The position numbers were made by a program, and so were the translations under genes. Below, piece after piece: positions 1 through 8,467 of a DNA stretch of 41,319 nucleotides. The notes beneath the pieces were generated by a model. The model saw nothing but the letters and a program-made list of their open reading frames with translations. It made no database searches and was not told where the DNA came from. Source of the stretch: Streptomyces sp. I05A-00742 (GTDB lineage Bacteria > Actinomycetota > Actinomycetes > Streptomycetales > Streptomycetaceae); the NCBI RefSeq assembly GCF_013055795.1, contig NZ_JABETO010000026.1:4157-45475 (forward strand). Direction: 5' to 3'. Every line of letters begins with the position of its first letter. Within the stretch, counting starts at the first letter, position 1.

Positions 1-1613
1 ACCACGCCGCGTTGCTGGACGCTCTCGCACACCGGGGGGACACGGCATGGATCGAGCTGACGCAACGTCAGCAAGGTTTGGCGGACGAGCTGTTGGCGCG
101 CGGCACCCTCGTCTCCCCGCTGCTCGTGCCCGCCGCCCTGGACCACCCGGCCCAGTGGCTGGCCCGGCGGTTCCGGGAACTGGAGAAGGCCGGGGCGACG
201 GGCGTCGGACGTCACCGTGAGTTCCTGGAGCGGCTGACCTCCGCCGCCGACGCGCTCGCCGCCACCGGCCACGCGGCGCGGGAGCCCCGACTCCGCGCCC
301 TGGAGCAGGAGTTCACCCGCACGACGGGCGTTCCCGCGCGGCGGGGCGCGGGGGAGCACTACGCCGACCGGCTGGTGGTCGGCGAGGACTGCCGGGGCGC
401 GGTCCGCCGGTGCGTGGTCCCCGAGGACGGCACCCGCGCGCTGGCCTCCCGGCTCGACCCGCTGCTGACGCTGTGCGGGTCCTTCACGGTACGGGTCCAG
501 CGGGCCGTGGAGCGGCACGCCGCCGAGGTGCACCGCGGCCTGGGCGGCGGAGCGGTCCCGTACCTCCGGCTGGTCGCCGCCCTCGACCGGACCGTGAGCC
601 CGGACCGGGTCCAGGACGAGCCCGACGTGGCCGGCTGGCTCGACCGGCTGGACGCCGCCGTCCTCCGGGCCGAGCGCGCCGGCGTCAGCACCCCGGCCCC
701 CGATGACCTCGACGCCCTGCGGTGCGACCTCCCCGACGGCCTGCTGGCCTCACCGGACCTGCTCCTCGGCGCCGACCCGACCGTCCCGGGCACCTCACTG
801 GCCGAACTCCCGCTGATCGTCGGCGAGATCCACCACGGCGCCCAGGTCTGGACCCACCTGAGCGCCCTGGACCCCGACCCCGACCGCACCGCGCGCGACG
901 TCGCGTACGCCCTGCGCGCCCACGACCCCGGCATCGCCTCCGTCCTGCACCGCCGGACGCAGGGCAAGGCGTTCGAACGCGAAGTGCCCGGCCCCGTCGT
1001 GACGTTCCGCACCCGGCCCGCCCTCCCGCACGACGACGTGTGGCGGGCCGAGGACCTCACCGTCGTGGCGGACGGTGACGGCCGGCTCGGGCTGCGCGCC
1101 CCGGACGGGCGCGCCCTGCGCCTGCGCCCGCGCCATCCGCGCAGCGCGGGCAACTGGCTCTTCGGCCCGCCCCCGCTGATCACCCCGGACGTGCTGCGCG
1201 CTGCCCCGCGCGCGCCCCGGGTGGTGATCGGCGACGTCGTCGCCTGGCGCCGCCGCTGGACGCTGGACACCGCCGCGCTGGACGCCCTGCGCCGGCCCAC
1301 CGGACCGGCGGCCCTGGTGCGCTCCGCCGACGCGCTCGTCACCCGGCTCGCCCTGCCCGACCTCGTCTTCGTCCGCGCCGACCACGCCCGCAAGCCCGTC
1401 TTCGCCGACCTGCGCTGCCCCACCAGCCTCGGCCATCTCGCCCACCACCTGCGGACGGCCCGGGCGGCCCGGCTGACGGAGATGCTCCCGCGCCCCGGAC
1501 AGTGGTGGCTGCGTCCGGGGGGCCGGCGGGTCGGCTGCGAGTGGCGCCTGACCTTCGACTGGCGGCCCGGGGACGGACGCGACGGAACGGGAGGGAAGGT
1601 GACGGGGTCGTGA
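1..1613 (+). CDS. LanB-family (PEARL-like) protein, 5'-truncated by window edge
   Basis: The reading frame is open from base 3 to the TGA at 1611-1613, so the true start lies upstream; the visible TTG at 12 is not taken as the start. About 536 residues are present, the C-terminal two thirds of a Lant_dehydr_N-type protein. The family hallmark YADR follows a GEHYADR stretch (bases about 351-371), and the C-terminal block has KPVFADL, then a TEMLPRPGQWWL segment like the isEmLPgpd.lW block of the other three LanB proteins here. There is no SpaB_C elimination domain. After YADR this copy reads LVVGED where the others read HEE or FEE, so its tRNA/peptide chemistry may differ. Inferred role: aminoacyl-tRNA-dependent extension of a scaffold peptide, or a non-catalytic partner. 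It is first in a chain of 4-bp overlapping genes. Confidence 0.82.
   Translation, partial: HAALLDALAHRGDTAWIELTQRQQGLADELLARGTLVSPLLVPAALDHPAQWLARRFRELEKAGATGVGRHREFLERLTSAADALAATGHAAREPRLRALEQEFTRTTGVPARRGAGEHYADRLVVGEDCRGAVRRCVVPEDGTRALASRLDPLLTLCGSFTVRVQRAVERHAAEVHRGLGGGAVPYLRLVAALDRTVSPDRVQDEPDVAGWLDRLDAAVLRAERAGVSTPAPDDLDALRCDLPDGLLASPDLLLGADPTVPGTSLAELPLIVGEIHHGAQVWTHLSALDPDPDRTARDVAYALRAHDPGIASVLHRRTQGKAFEREVPGPVVTFRTRPALPHDDVWRAEDLTVVADGDGRLGLRAPDGRALRLRPRHPRSAGNWLFGPPPLITPDVLRAAPRAPRVVIGDVVAWRRRWTLDTAALDALRRPTGPAALVRSADALVTRLALPDLVFVRADHARKPVFADLRCPTSLGHLAHHLRTARAARLTEMLPRPGQWWLRPGGRRVGCEWRLTFDWRPGDGRDGTGGKVTGS
57..71. repeat. Palindromic 15-mer, copy 1
   Basis: CTGACGCAACGTCAG is an inverted repeat (6-bp arms, 3-base centre) inside the first LanB gene. 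An identical copy lies at 6061-6075 in tldD but is read in a different frame, so the identity is not explained by protein conservation. The flanking codons (CAA, CGT, CAA, GGT, TTG) are unusual for this locus. Confidence 0.5.
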
Positions 1614-2896
1614 GCGACGACGTGACAGGGGACGGGGGTGGCGCCGTGCGGACCGGGACGTCGGCGGAGGAGGGCCGGAGGAGCGGGTCCGCGGCGGGGT
1701 CAGGTGACCGTTCCGTGCCGCCCGGGCCCGGCACGGACCGGGCGGCGACCGCGGCGGAACCTCCGTCCGGGACGTACGACGTCGCCGTCATCGGCGCGGG
1801 CGTGGTGGGCGCCTCCACGGCCCGTGAACTCGCGGCGGCCGGGGCCCGCGTCCTGCTGCTGGACCGTTCGAGCCCGGCGGGGGCGGGGTCCCGCGCGGCC
1901 GCCGGGGTCGGCGTCCCCTCCGTCCGGCTGCTGTCCGACCCGGCGCTGCTCGCCTTCGCCCTGGCCGGCCGCCGGGCCCTGGAGGAGGACGTGACCCGGC
2001 TGACGGCGCTCACCGGCCGTCCCCTGGCCGTCCGTTGCGGTGTCCTGCGCCCGGTGCCGGACGGGAAGGAAGCCGAGCGGCTGCTCCGACTCGCCTCCGG
2101 GCAGGAGGAGTTCCTGGGCACCTGGGTGCCCCGCGAGGCGCTGCGCGAGCGCGAGCCCGCGTGGCGCGGGACCGCGCACGGCGCCTTCCACGACCCCGGT
2201 GCGCTCGTGGTGGACGCGGCGGGCTACGTCGACGCACTGGTCGCCGAGGCCGTCGCGGCCGGAGCGGACACCGCCCTCGGCACCGGGCTCACCGGCCTGG
2301 AGGACGGACCGGGCGGCGTACGGCTCGCCCTCGCCGACGGCCGAACGGTCTACGCCGGAAGGGCAGTTCTGGCCTGCGGCGCGTGGGCGGGTGCCCTGCC
2401 CGGCGGACCGCCGCTGCCCGTCCGGCCGGTGCGCGGCCAGATGCTGCGGCTCGATCCCGGCCCGGAGGGCGACGGGCCCCCGGCCGGACCGCGCCACATC
2501 GTCTCCGGCCCTCTCTATACGGCTCCCGCGCCCGGCGGGGGCGGTGTGCTGGTCGGGGCGACGGAGGAGGACACCGGTTTCACGGAGGGGCCCACGGCCG
2601 AGGGCGCCCTCCTGCTGCTGGCCCACGCCGCCAGGTCGTGGCCCCGGCTGCGCGCCGCCCGGCTGGCCGCCGTCTGGTCCGGCTTCCGCGCCGTCACCCC
2701 GGACGGCAGGCCGCTCATCGGAACGCCGCCCGGCCGCCGGCGGCTCGTCGTCGCGTCCGGCCACGGCGGGCAGGGCATCCTCACCGGCGGGCACACCGGG
2801 CGCCTCGTCGCCCGCCTCCTCGCGGAGGGGCGGGAGGACGTACCGGAGACGGCGCCCTTCTCCCCCTCACGCCCTGGACTCGGAGCGTCCGCATGA
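1610..2896 (+). CDS. FAD-dependent glycine/D-amino-acid oxidase-like enzyme (DAO family)
   Basis: 428 residues from GTG 1610, which overlaps the upstream TGA by 4 bp (GTGA). A Rossmann dinucleotide motif GAGVVG sits at about residues 62-67 after a beta strand (DVAVI). The C-terminal SGHGGQGILTGGHTG segment (residues about 383-397) and the preceding TPDGRPLIG are typical of the ThiO/SoxB/DadA superfamily, which oxidises amines or amino acids to imines with FAD and O2. The first about 55 residues are a Gly/Ser/Pro-rich extension absent from usual family members, so a start at GTG 1715 is possible, although the 4-bp overlap favours 1610. Placed between two LanB genes, it most likely oxidises an amino acid or amine bound to, or released from, the scaffold peptide. 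Substrate is unknown. Confidence 0.85.
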   Translation: MSDDVTGDGGGAVRTGTSAEEGRRSGSAAGSGDRSVPPGPGTDRAATAAEPPSGTYDVAVIGAGVVGASTARELAAAGARVLLLDRSSPAGAGSRAAAGVGVPSVRLLSDPALLAFALAGRRALEEDVTRLTALTGRPLAVRCGVLRPVPDGKEAERLLRLASGQEEFLGTWVPREALREREPAWRGTAHGAFHDPGALVVDAAGYVDALVAEAVAAGADTALGTGLTGLEDGPGGVRLALADGRTVYAGRAVLACGAWAGALPGGPPLPVRPVRGQMLRLDPGPEGDGPPAGPRHIVSGPLYTAPAPGGGGVLVGATEEDTGFTEGPTAEGALLLLAHAARSWPRLRAARLAAVWSGFRAVTPDGRPLIGTPPGRRRLVVASGHGGQGILTGGHTGRLVARLLAEGREDVPETAPFSPSRPGLGASA

Positions 2897-5787
2897 CCGC
2901 GCCGCACCCCCGGTGGCTCTTCCACGACCACGCCGTCATCCGCAGCACCGGCTTCCCCTGGAACCTCCTCGACGTGCTCGAACACCCGCTCACCGTCGCC
3001 CGCGTCCGGGACGTCGAGCGGGCGGAGGACACCCTCGCCGACGCCGTCACCGCCGTCGTGGACGCCGGCCGCCGCCACCCTCACGCCCTCGCGCCCCGCG
3101 ACTCGCGCCGCCTGCGCACCGCACTCAGCCGCCGCGCGCCCCTCCCCGCCGACCTGCCCGCACCGGACCCGCCCGGGCTGCGCGCCGCGCTCGCCCGGTA
3201 CGGGTGGGCGCACGAGGCCGCACGGTCGGCCGAGGCCACCGCGCGGCACACCCTGGAGACCGAGACGGCCGCCCGCCACGCGGCCCTGGTCGAACTCGCC
3301 GGCGACCCTGCCGTGCGCGAGGCACTGTGGCTGTCGAGCCCCACCATGCACGACCGCGGCCTCGCCGAACTCGCCGGCCTCGCCCACCGCCCCGCGACCG
3401 GCCGGGCCCGCAGGCTGCGCCGCCAGTTCGGCGGCTACGTCCAGCGACTGGCCGCCAAGAACGAGACGACCTCCTTCTTCGGCCCCATCACCTACGCCGA
3501 CTTCACCGAACCCCCCGCGGACCACCCCCCACCCACGACCGGCCCACCCGCCGCCCGCCGCACCCACCTCGCCCACTGGGCCGTCCTCCTCCTGGCCGAC
3601 GCCATGGCGGCGGACCCCCGCGTACGCCCCTTCCTGCGCCCCCGACGCGACGCCCGGCTCGCCCGTACGGCCGACGGCACATGGCGGATCGCGGGCCGCC
3701 CTCTCGACCTCGACGCCGGCCTGACCGCCGTGCTCGACGCGGCCGACGGACGGACGACGTGCGCGGAACTCGCCGCGGCGGCGCGTGCACGCGCCGAGTC
3801 CCCGGGGGCCGACCGCGCAGTGCCCTGCCCCACGGAGCGGGGGCATTCGGAGACGGAAGCGGCAACAGCCCGTCGCGCCGGTCCGCCCGGTTCCGGAACG
3901 GCGGGGGAAGGGGCGACGGAGGCCGGTTCGCCGACGGAGGGGTCGGCCGGACCGGCGGGAGGAAGGAGCGTCGGCGGCGACGTGGCCGGCCGCGCGGAAG
4001 TGCAGGCCGTCAGCCGGGAGACGGCCGCCCGCGAGACGGCGGGGGAGGAGACGACCGGGGCCGGCGAGGCCGGCTTCCCGGCGGAGAGGGCACCGGGACG
4101 GTCCGGGAGCGTGGATACGTCGCCTGCATGCGTGGGAGTGCCCGGCGTCGGCCGGGAGACGACTGCCCGCAGGCAAGCGGTGGACGCGCCCGGGCCCACG
4201 CCGATGGACGGCTCCGACGGCATCACCACCTCGCACCCGCCCGCGGACCTCACCCGCGCCGCCCCCGCCCTCGTCCCGCCCGCCGTCGAGGAAGCCGTAC
4301 GGCGCGGCCTCCTGCGCCTCGACTGTCACCCGCCCATCACCGCTGTCGACGCCCTCGGCCGGCTCCGCGAGGACATCGCCGCGCTGCCCGCCGCCTGCCC
4401 GGCGCGGGACGAGTGGCGGCGGCGCGCCGACGGACTGCACGAGGCCGTCGCCGCGTTCAACCGGGCGGGGCTGGAGCGTCGGCGGGAGCTGCTGGAGGGG
4501 ATCGAGGCGGAGCTGGGCCGGATCACCACCGGGCCGCTGCGGCGCGGCGGCGGCCAGTGGTACGCCGACCGGACCGTCCTGCACGAGGAGTGCCTGGGCC
4601 CGTGCAGCCCGCTGCCGCTGGGCGGACGCCTGCACGGTGCCCTCGCCGAACGGCTCGCCCCCGCGCTCTCGCTGCTGGCCGCCGAGGCCGTCGCCCGCCA
4701 CCGGGCGCTGACCGCCGCCTTCCTGGCCCGGCACCCGGAGCTGGCCGACGGCCGTGAGGTCCCGCTGCTGCGGCTCCTCCGCGCCGACGCCCGCGCGGAA
4801 CCTCTCGCCGTACCCCGCACCCGCACCCCGGCGGGCGCCGCCCTCGAAGCGCTCGTCGCCGCCGCGCCACCCGACCGGCCGCTCGTCGTGGACCCTCGTC
4901 TGCTCCCTGAACTCGACCTGGGAGACGATCCGTTGATCGCCTCACCCGACGTGATGATCCCCACCGGGGACATCGGGCGCGTCAGGGCGGGCGACGCGCT
5001 GTTCGTCCTCGCCGAGTGCCACGACACGCTCCTGCTGTGGGGCTGGGCGCTCCAGTTCCACCCGGACGCCGACGGGGTACGGGCGCGCGGCGCGGAGCTC
5101 CTGCGCCGGGCGGCCGGAGGGCGCGTGCTTGCCGGCGTCCTCGGTTCGCGCCGCGCCAAGATCGTGCCCTTCGACTTCCCGGGGCCGCTGGTGGACGTCG
5201 GCTCCGGGCCGGTCCCCGACGACCGGCGGATCCCCGTGGGGGCTGTCGTGGTGCGCCTCGACGGAGGACGGCTGGTCTGCGCCGCGCCGGGCACGGGCGG
5301 CGTGTTCCTGCTGCACCACGGCGAGCTCGACTCGCCGGTGCACAACGTCCTCGCCCCGCCGAAGGTCAACCCCGTGGTGTTCGGCGAGGGCGTGCGGCTG
5401 CCCCGGATCGTCCTCGGCGACGTGGTCGTCCAGCGCGCCCGCTGGACCCTGCCCACCACCGAGTTCTTCCCCCCTGGCACAAAGGACGCGCCCCCCGACC
5501 CGTACACCGCCCTGCGCGCGGCCCGGCACGCCGCCCGCCGCCACGGCCTCCCGCGCCGCACCTTCCTCAAGGTCCCCGGCGAACGCAAACCCGTCCTCCT
5601 CGACCTCGACGCCCCCGCCCTCCTCGACCTCGGCGCTCACCTCGCCCGCGCCGCCGACCGCGTCGTCCTGACCGAACTCCTCCCCGGGCCGGACGAACTG
5701 TGGCTCGCCGGGCCCACCGGCAGGCACTGCGCCGAACTGCGCACGACCGCGGTCCTGGACCGCGGCGAGGAAGGGACGAGCCGATGA
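2893..5787 (+). CDS. LanB-family (PEARL-like) protein with internal low-complexity insertion
   Basis: 964 residues; ATG 2893 overlaps the FAD gene's TGA (ATGA). Lant_dehydr_N hallmarks are visible: an AAKNETTSFFGP block at about residues 187-198, YADRTVLHEE at 557-566, an RRAKIVPFDFP segment, KPVLLDLDAP and the ELLPGPDELWL block near the C-terminus. No SpaB_C elimination domain follows, so glutamate elimination to dehydroamino acids is not expected from this protein alone. Small LanBs of this type (TglB, AmmB2 and relatives) add an amino acid from aminoacyl-tRNA to the C-terminus of a scaffold peptide; the same role is inferred here, amino acid unknown. Residues about 297-448 are a Gly/Ala/Glu/Thr-rich stretch without order-promoting pattern, inserted between CAELAAAARA and VPPAVEEAV; without it the length matches the fourth LanB (815 residues). 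Confidence 0.87.
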   Translation: MTAPHPRWLFHDHAVIRSTGFPWNLLDVLEHPLTVARVRDVERAEDTLADAVTAVVDAGRRHPHALAPRDSRRLRTALSRRAPLPADLPAPDPPGLRAALARYGWAHEAARSAEATARHTLETETAARHAALVELAGDPAVREALWLSSPTMHDRGLAELAGLAHRPATGRARRLRRQFGGYVQRLAAKNETTSFFGPITYADFTEPPADHPPPTTGPPAARRTHLAHWAVLLLADAMAADPRVRPFLRPRRDARLARTADGTWRIAGRPLDLDAGLTAVLDAADGRTTCAELAAAARARAESPGADRAVPCPTERGHSETEAATARRAGPPGSGTAGEGATEAGSPTEGSAGPAGGRSVGGDVAGRAEVQAVSRETAARETAGEETTGAGEAGFPAERAPGRSGSVDTSPACVGVPGVGRETTARRQAVDAPGPTPMDGSDGITTSHPPADLTRAAPALVPPAVEEAVRRGLLRLDCHPPITAVDALGRLREDIAALPAACPARDEWRRRADGLHEAVAAFNRAGLERRRELLEGIEAELGRITTGPLRRGGGQWYADRTVLHEECLGPCSPLPLGGRLHGALAERLAPALSLLAAEAVARHRALTAAFLARHPELADGREVPLLRLLRADARAEPLAVPRTRTPAGAALEALVAAAPPDRPLVVDPRLLPELDLGDDPLIASPDVMIPTGDIGRVRAGDALFVLAECHDTLLLWGWALQFHPDADGVRARGAELLRRAAGGRVLAGVLGSRRAKIVPFDFPGPLVDVGSGPVPDDRRIPVGAVVVRLDGGRLVCAAPGTGGVFLLHHGELDSPVHNVLAPPKVNPVVFGEGVRLPRIVLGDVVVQRARWTLPTTEFFPPGTKDAPPDPYTALRAARHAARRHGLPRRTFLKVPGERKPVLLDLDAPALLDLGAHLARAADRVVLTELLPGPDELWLAGPTGRHCAELRTTAVLDRGEEGTSR

Positions 5788-7163
5788 CCTCCCCGCTGTC
5801 GCCGCCGCCCGCTCCCGGGCACCTGCTCCCCGCTCCCGACGCGGACGCCCTGGCCCTGGCCCTGCGCCGCCACGGTCCGCACACGCTGGCCCTGTTCCGC
5901 CGGGCCGACACCCTGACCGTCCATCTGCGCGACGGCGAACTGACCACGCTGCGCCGAGGCAGCGCGGGCGCCTGCGCGGAGCTGAGCGACGGGGACGGAC
6001 GCCGCCACCTCTTCACCGCACCACCCACGGCCGAGGCACTGGCCGCCCTGATCAACGCATCTGACGCAACGTCAGAACAGGTCATTGCACCGGACCCCGA
6101 CGACGACGGCCTGCCCGCCGACATCCTCACCACGCTGCCCGCCCTGCTGCGGGAGGTCGCCGACCGCATGCTGCGCTGCCCGGCCCCCGGCCTGGAGCCG
6201 CGGCTCGTCGCCGACGCCACCCGCGAACGGGTGAGCGTCGTCCGGGCCGACGGCACCGCCGCGCACGACGACCGCCTCCGCCTCGAACTCCGGGTCGGCG
6301 CCCGGCTCATGGACCACCGGCAGGCCCAGTCCCTGCGCGTGGTCTCCGGCCGGGAACCGGCGCTGCTCACCGAGGGCGGCCGGCACCTGCGGGCGGCGGA
6401 GGAGGCGGCCCGCGCCGCCGCGGAACGGGCCGAGGCCTGGGACCCGCCGCAGGGAACCCTGCCCGTCGTCCTGGGCCCCGGCTGCCCCGGCGCGCTGCTG
6501 CACGAGGTGTGCGGGCACGGCCTGGAGGCCGACGTGGCGACGGCGCCGGGAGCCGCGTACGGCGTGCCGCCGGGCACGAGGGTCGCCTCGCCCCTGGTCA
6601 CCCTCGTCGACGACCCCACCGCCCCCGACCGGGCACCGCTGTACCGCACGGACGACGAAGGCCACCCCGCCGGCCCCGCCGTGCTCGTCGAACGCGGCGT
6701 CCTCGTACAGCACCTCACCGACGCCACCACCGCCCGCAGGACCGGCCGCCCCGCCACCGGTCACGGCCGCCGCCTCGACCACACCCACCCGGCGCTCCCG
6801 CGCATGGCCTGCACCTACCTCGCCGCCGGGGACTCCCCGCCGGAAGCCGCGCTGGACGGCGTGCGCCGGGGCCTCTACGTCCGGTCGATCGTCGCGGGCG
6901 AGACCGACATGAGCGGCGGCGGTTTCACCGCCTCGGTGACCGAGAGCCACCTCATTGAGAACGGCCGTCTCACCGCTCCCGTCCGGGCCGCGACCCTGCG
7001 CGGCACGGGCACCCACGTCCTGCGCGACATCGACGTCGTCTGCGACGACCTGGACTTCTTCGCCTACGGATTCCAGTGCGGCAAGCTGGCGCAGTACCCG
7101 CTCACCGTGTCCGTCGGACAGCCGACCGTCCGGGTGGCCGCCCTGGCCGTGGGGGACCGGTGA
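5784..7163 (+). CDS. tldD: TldD-family zinc metalloprotease
   Basis: 459 residues; ATG 5784 overlaps the previous stop by 4 bp. The zinc motif HEVCGHGLEAD (H240, E241, H245) matches the HExxxHGLExD signature of TldD. C432 in FQCGKLAQYP corresponds to the C-terminal cysteine that supplies a third zinc ligand in TldD. TldD pairs with TldE/PmbA (next gene) as a cytoplasmic protease that degrades unfolded peptides and trims leaders in microcin B17 and some other RiPPs. In this operon it is inferred to cut the modified C-terminal residue(s) from a scaffold peptide or to recycle the scaffold. Residues about 90-102 (INASDATSEQ and neighbours) are encoded by unusually A/T-rich codons around a palindrome also found at 57-71. 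Confidence 0.93.
   Translation: MTSPLSPPPAPGHLLPAPDADALALALRRHGPHTLALFRRADTLTVHLRDGELTTLRRGSAGACAELSDGDGRRHLFTAPPTAEALAALINASDATSEQVIAPDPDDDGLPADILTTLPALLREVADRMLRCPAPGLEPRLVADATRERVSVVRADGTAAHDDRLRLELRVGARLMDHRQAQSLRVVSGREPALLTEGGRHLRAAEEAARAAAERAEAWDPPQGTLPVVLGPGCPGALLHEVCGHGLEADVATAPGAAYGVPPGTRVASPLVTLVDDPTAPDRAPLYRTDDEGHPAGPAVLVERGVLVQHLTDATTARRTGRPATGHGRRLDHTHPALPRMACTYLAAGDSPPEAALDGVRRGLYVRSIVAGETDMSGGGFTASVTESHLIENGRLTAPVRAATLRGTGTHVLRDIDVVCDDLDFFAYGFQCGKLAQYPLTVSVGQPTVRVAALAVGDR
6061..6075. repeat. Palindromic 15-mer, copy 2
   Basis: Exact second copy of CTGACGCAACGTCAG, here extended to a 17-bp perfect palindrome by a flanking T and A. It lies inside tldD and encodes DATS, whereas copy 1 encodes LTQRQ in another frame. 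Local codons GCA, TCT, GCA, TCA, GAA and ATT depart from the G/C-ending codons of the gene. Confidence 0.5.
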
Positions 7164-8467
7164 CGCCCGCCGAATGCGCCTCCGAACTCGTCCGTCACAT
7201 AGAGAAGTCGGGATGCGACGAGGCCCTGGTGCGCATCGAGGACGAGACGCGCGCGGAGGACCGCAGGGCCCACGACGGCAGCCGCACCGAGCGGCACGGA
7301 CGGCACCGCGTCGTGACCGTCTCCGCCCGGGCCGGGGACCGCCGGGCCACCGCCGTGGCCGAGGGCGACGCGCCCGACCTCCTGGCCACCGCCGGGTGGG
7401 CGGCCCGCAGCGCCACCGGCCGTGCGGACGAACCTCCGGACGACCCCGGGGCCGGACGCCCGTTCCCGCAGCCCGAGGCGTCGGCGCCCCACCCGATGCC
7501 ACCCCGCGCCGAGCGCGACGCCCTGTTCCGAGCCCTGTCCTCCGGCCCCGCCGCCGAGGCCGTCCTCGGCGCGGAGTACCAGGGGGTGGCCGTCCGGGCC
7601 GCCTGCGCCGCGACCGGCGCCGCCCCGGCGTCCTGGGACGGGGTCCGCCACCGGCTCTGGCACTGGACCGCCGGACCCGGCGGCAACCACCTCGAAGGCA
7701 GCGTCACCTGGGGCGACCGGGCACCCGACCCGGCCGTCCCCCGCACCTGCCGCGAGGAACTGGCCGCCGCCCGCACCGGGGCCACCGCCCCGCCCGACGG
7801 AACCGTTCCCGTCCTGCTCGCCCCCGCCGTCACCCTGCACCTGCTCGGCCTCCTCGCCAGCACCCTCAACGGACGCAACGCCGCCCAAGGGCTCCGCGGC
7901 CTCCTCGACCGCACCGGCCGCCGCATCGCCGCACCGGCCGTCACCGTCGTCGACGACGGCCGGGCCGGACACGGCCCGTACGGCGCACCGGTCGACGACG
8001 AGTGCACCCCGACCGGCCGCACCCCGCTCATCACCGACGGCGTCCTCCACGGCTTCCTGCACTCCCGCGCCACCGCCACCGCCTGCGGCCACCGCCCCAA
8101 CGGCTGCGCCGTACGCACCCTCCCCGGCGGCCCCGTCCGCCCCGGCCCGCGCGGCCTGCGCCTGCTCCCCGGCCCCACGACGGCGGACGGACTCCGGCGC
8201 GCGATGGGGAACGGCATCGAAACCGTGGCGGCCCTCCACCCCGCCGTCCGGGGCGACGGCGGACGCCGCATCCGCCTCGACGCGTACGGATGGCTGGTCG
8301 CGGACGGGACCAGGCAGCGGCCCGTGGGGCCCCTGCGCGTCGAGGTCGGCCTCTTCGGCTGGCTGAAGCAGGTCGCCGGCTGCGGGGACGAACTCCTGCA
8401 CTCGGCCCTGTTCCCCGGACTCGCCGCCCCCGCCGTCCTGTTGTCCGAGGCGCGGGTGACGGGATGA
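7160..8467 (+). CDS. tldE: TldE/PmbA-family partner of TldD
   Basis: 435 residues from GTG 7160, whose start overlaps the TldD stop (GTGA). The protein lacks the HExxxH motif, as expected for TldE/PmbA, which forms the heterodimer with TldD and shapes the active-site cavity. Family-like features include ALVRIEDETRAE near the N-terminus, a central segment with PVLLAPAVTLHLLGLL where TldD has its zinc helix, a DDGRAGHGPYGAPVDDEC region equivalent to the dD.....g.g...fD.EG segment of PmbA, and a C-terminal LRVEVGLFGWL. It should act only together with the upstream TldD. The pair sits between two LanB genes in the same overlapping transcription unit. Confidence 0.88.
   Translation: MTPAECASELVRHIEKSGCDEALVRIEDETRAEDRRAHDGSRTERHGRHRVVTVSARAGDRRATAVAEGDAPDLLATAGWAARSATGRADEPPDDPGAGRPFPQPEASAPHPMPPRAERDALFRALSSGPAAEAVLGAEYQGVAVRAACAATGAAPASWDGVRHRLWHWTAGPGGNHLEGSVTWGDRAPDPAVPRTCREELAAARTGATAPPDGTVPVLLAPAVTLHLLGLLASTLNGRNAAQGLRGLLDRTGRRIAAPAVTVVDDGRAGHGPYGAPVDDECTPTGRTPLITDGVLHGFLHSRATATACGHRPNGCAVRTLPGGPVRPGPRGLRLLPGPTTADGLRRAMGNGIETVAALHPAVRGDGGRRIRLDAYGWLVADGTRQRPVGPLRVEVGLFGWLKQVAGCGDELLHSALFPGLAAPAVLLSEARVTG

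Noticed and set aside
2515..4734. 739-codon minus-strand open frame antisense to the second LanB
   Set aside because: It is the usual shadow frame of a high-G+C gene: Arg/Gly/Gln/Pro-rich, no ribosome site or family pattern, while the plus-strand frame has clear LanB motifs and coupled starts.
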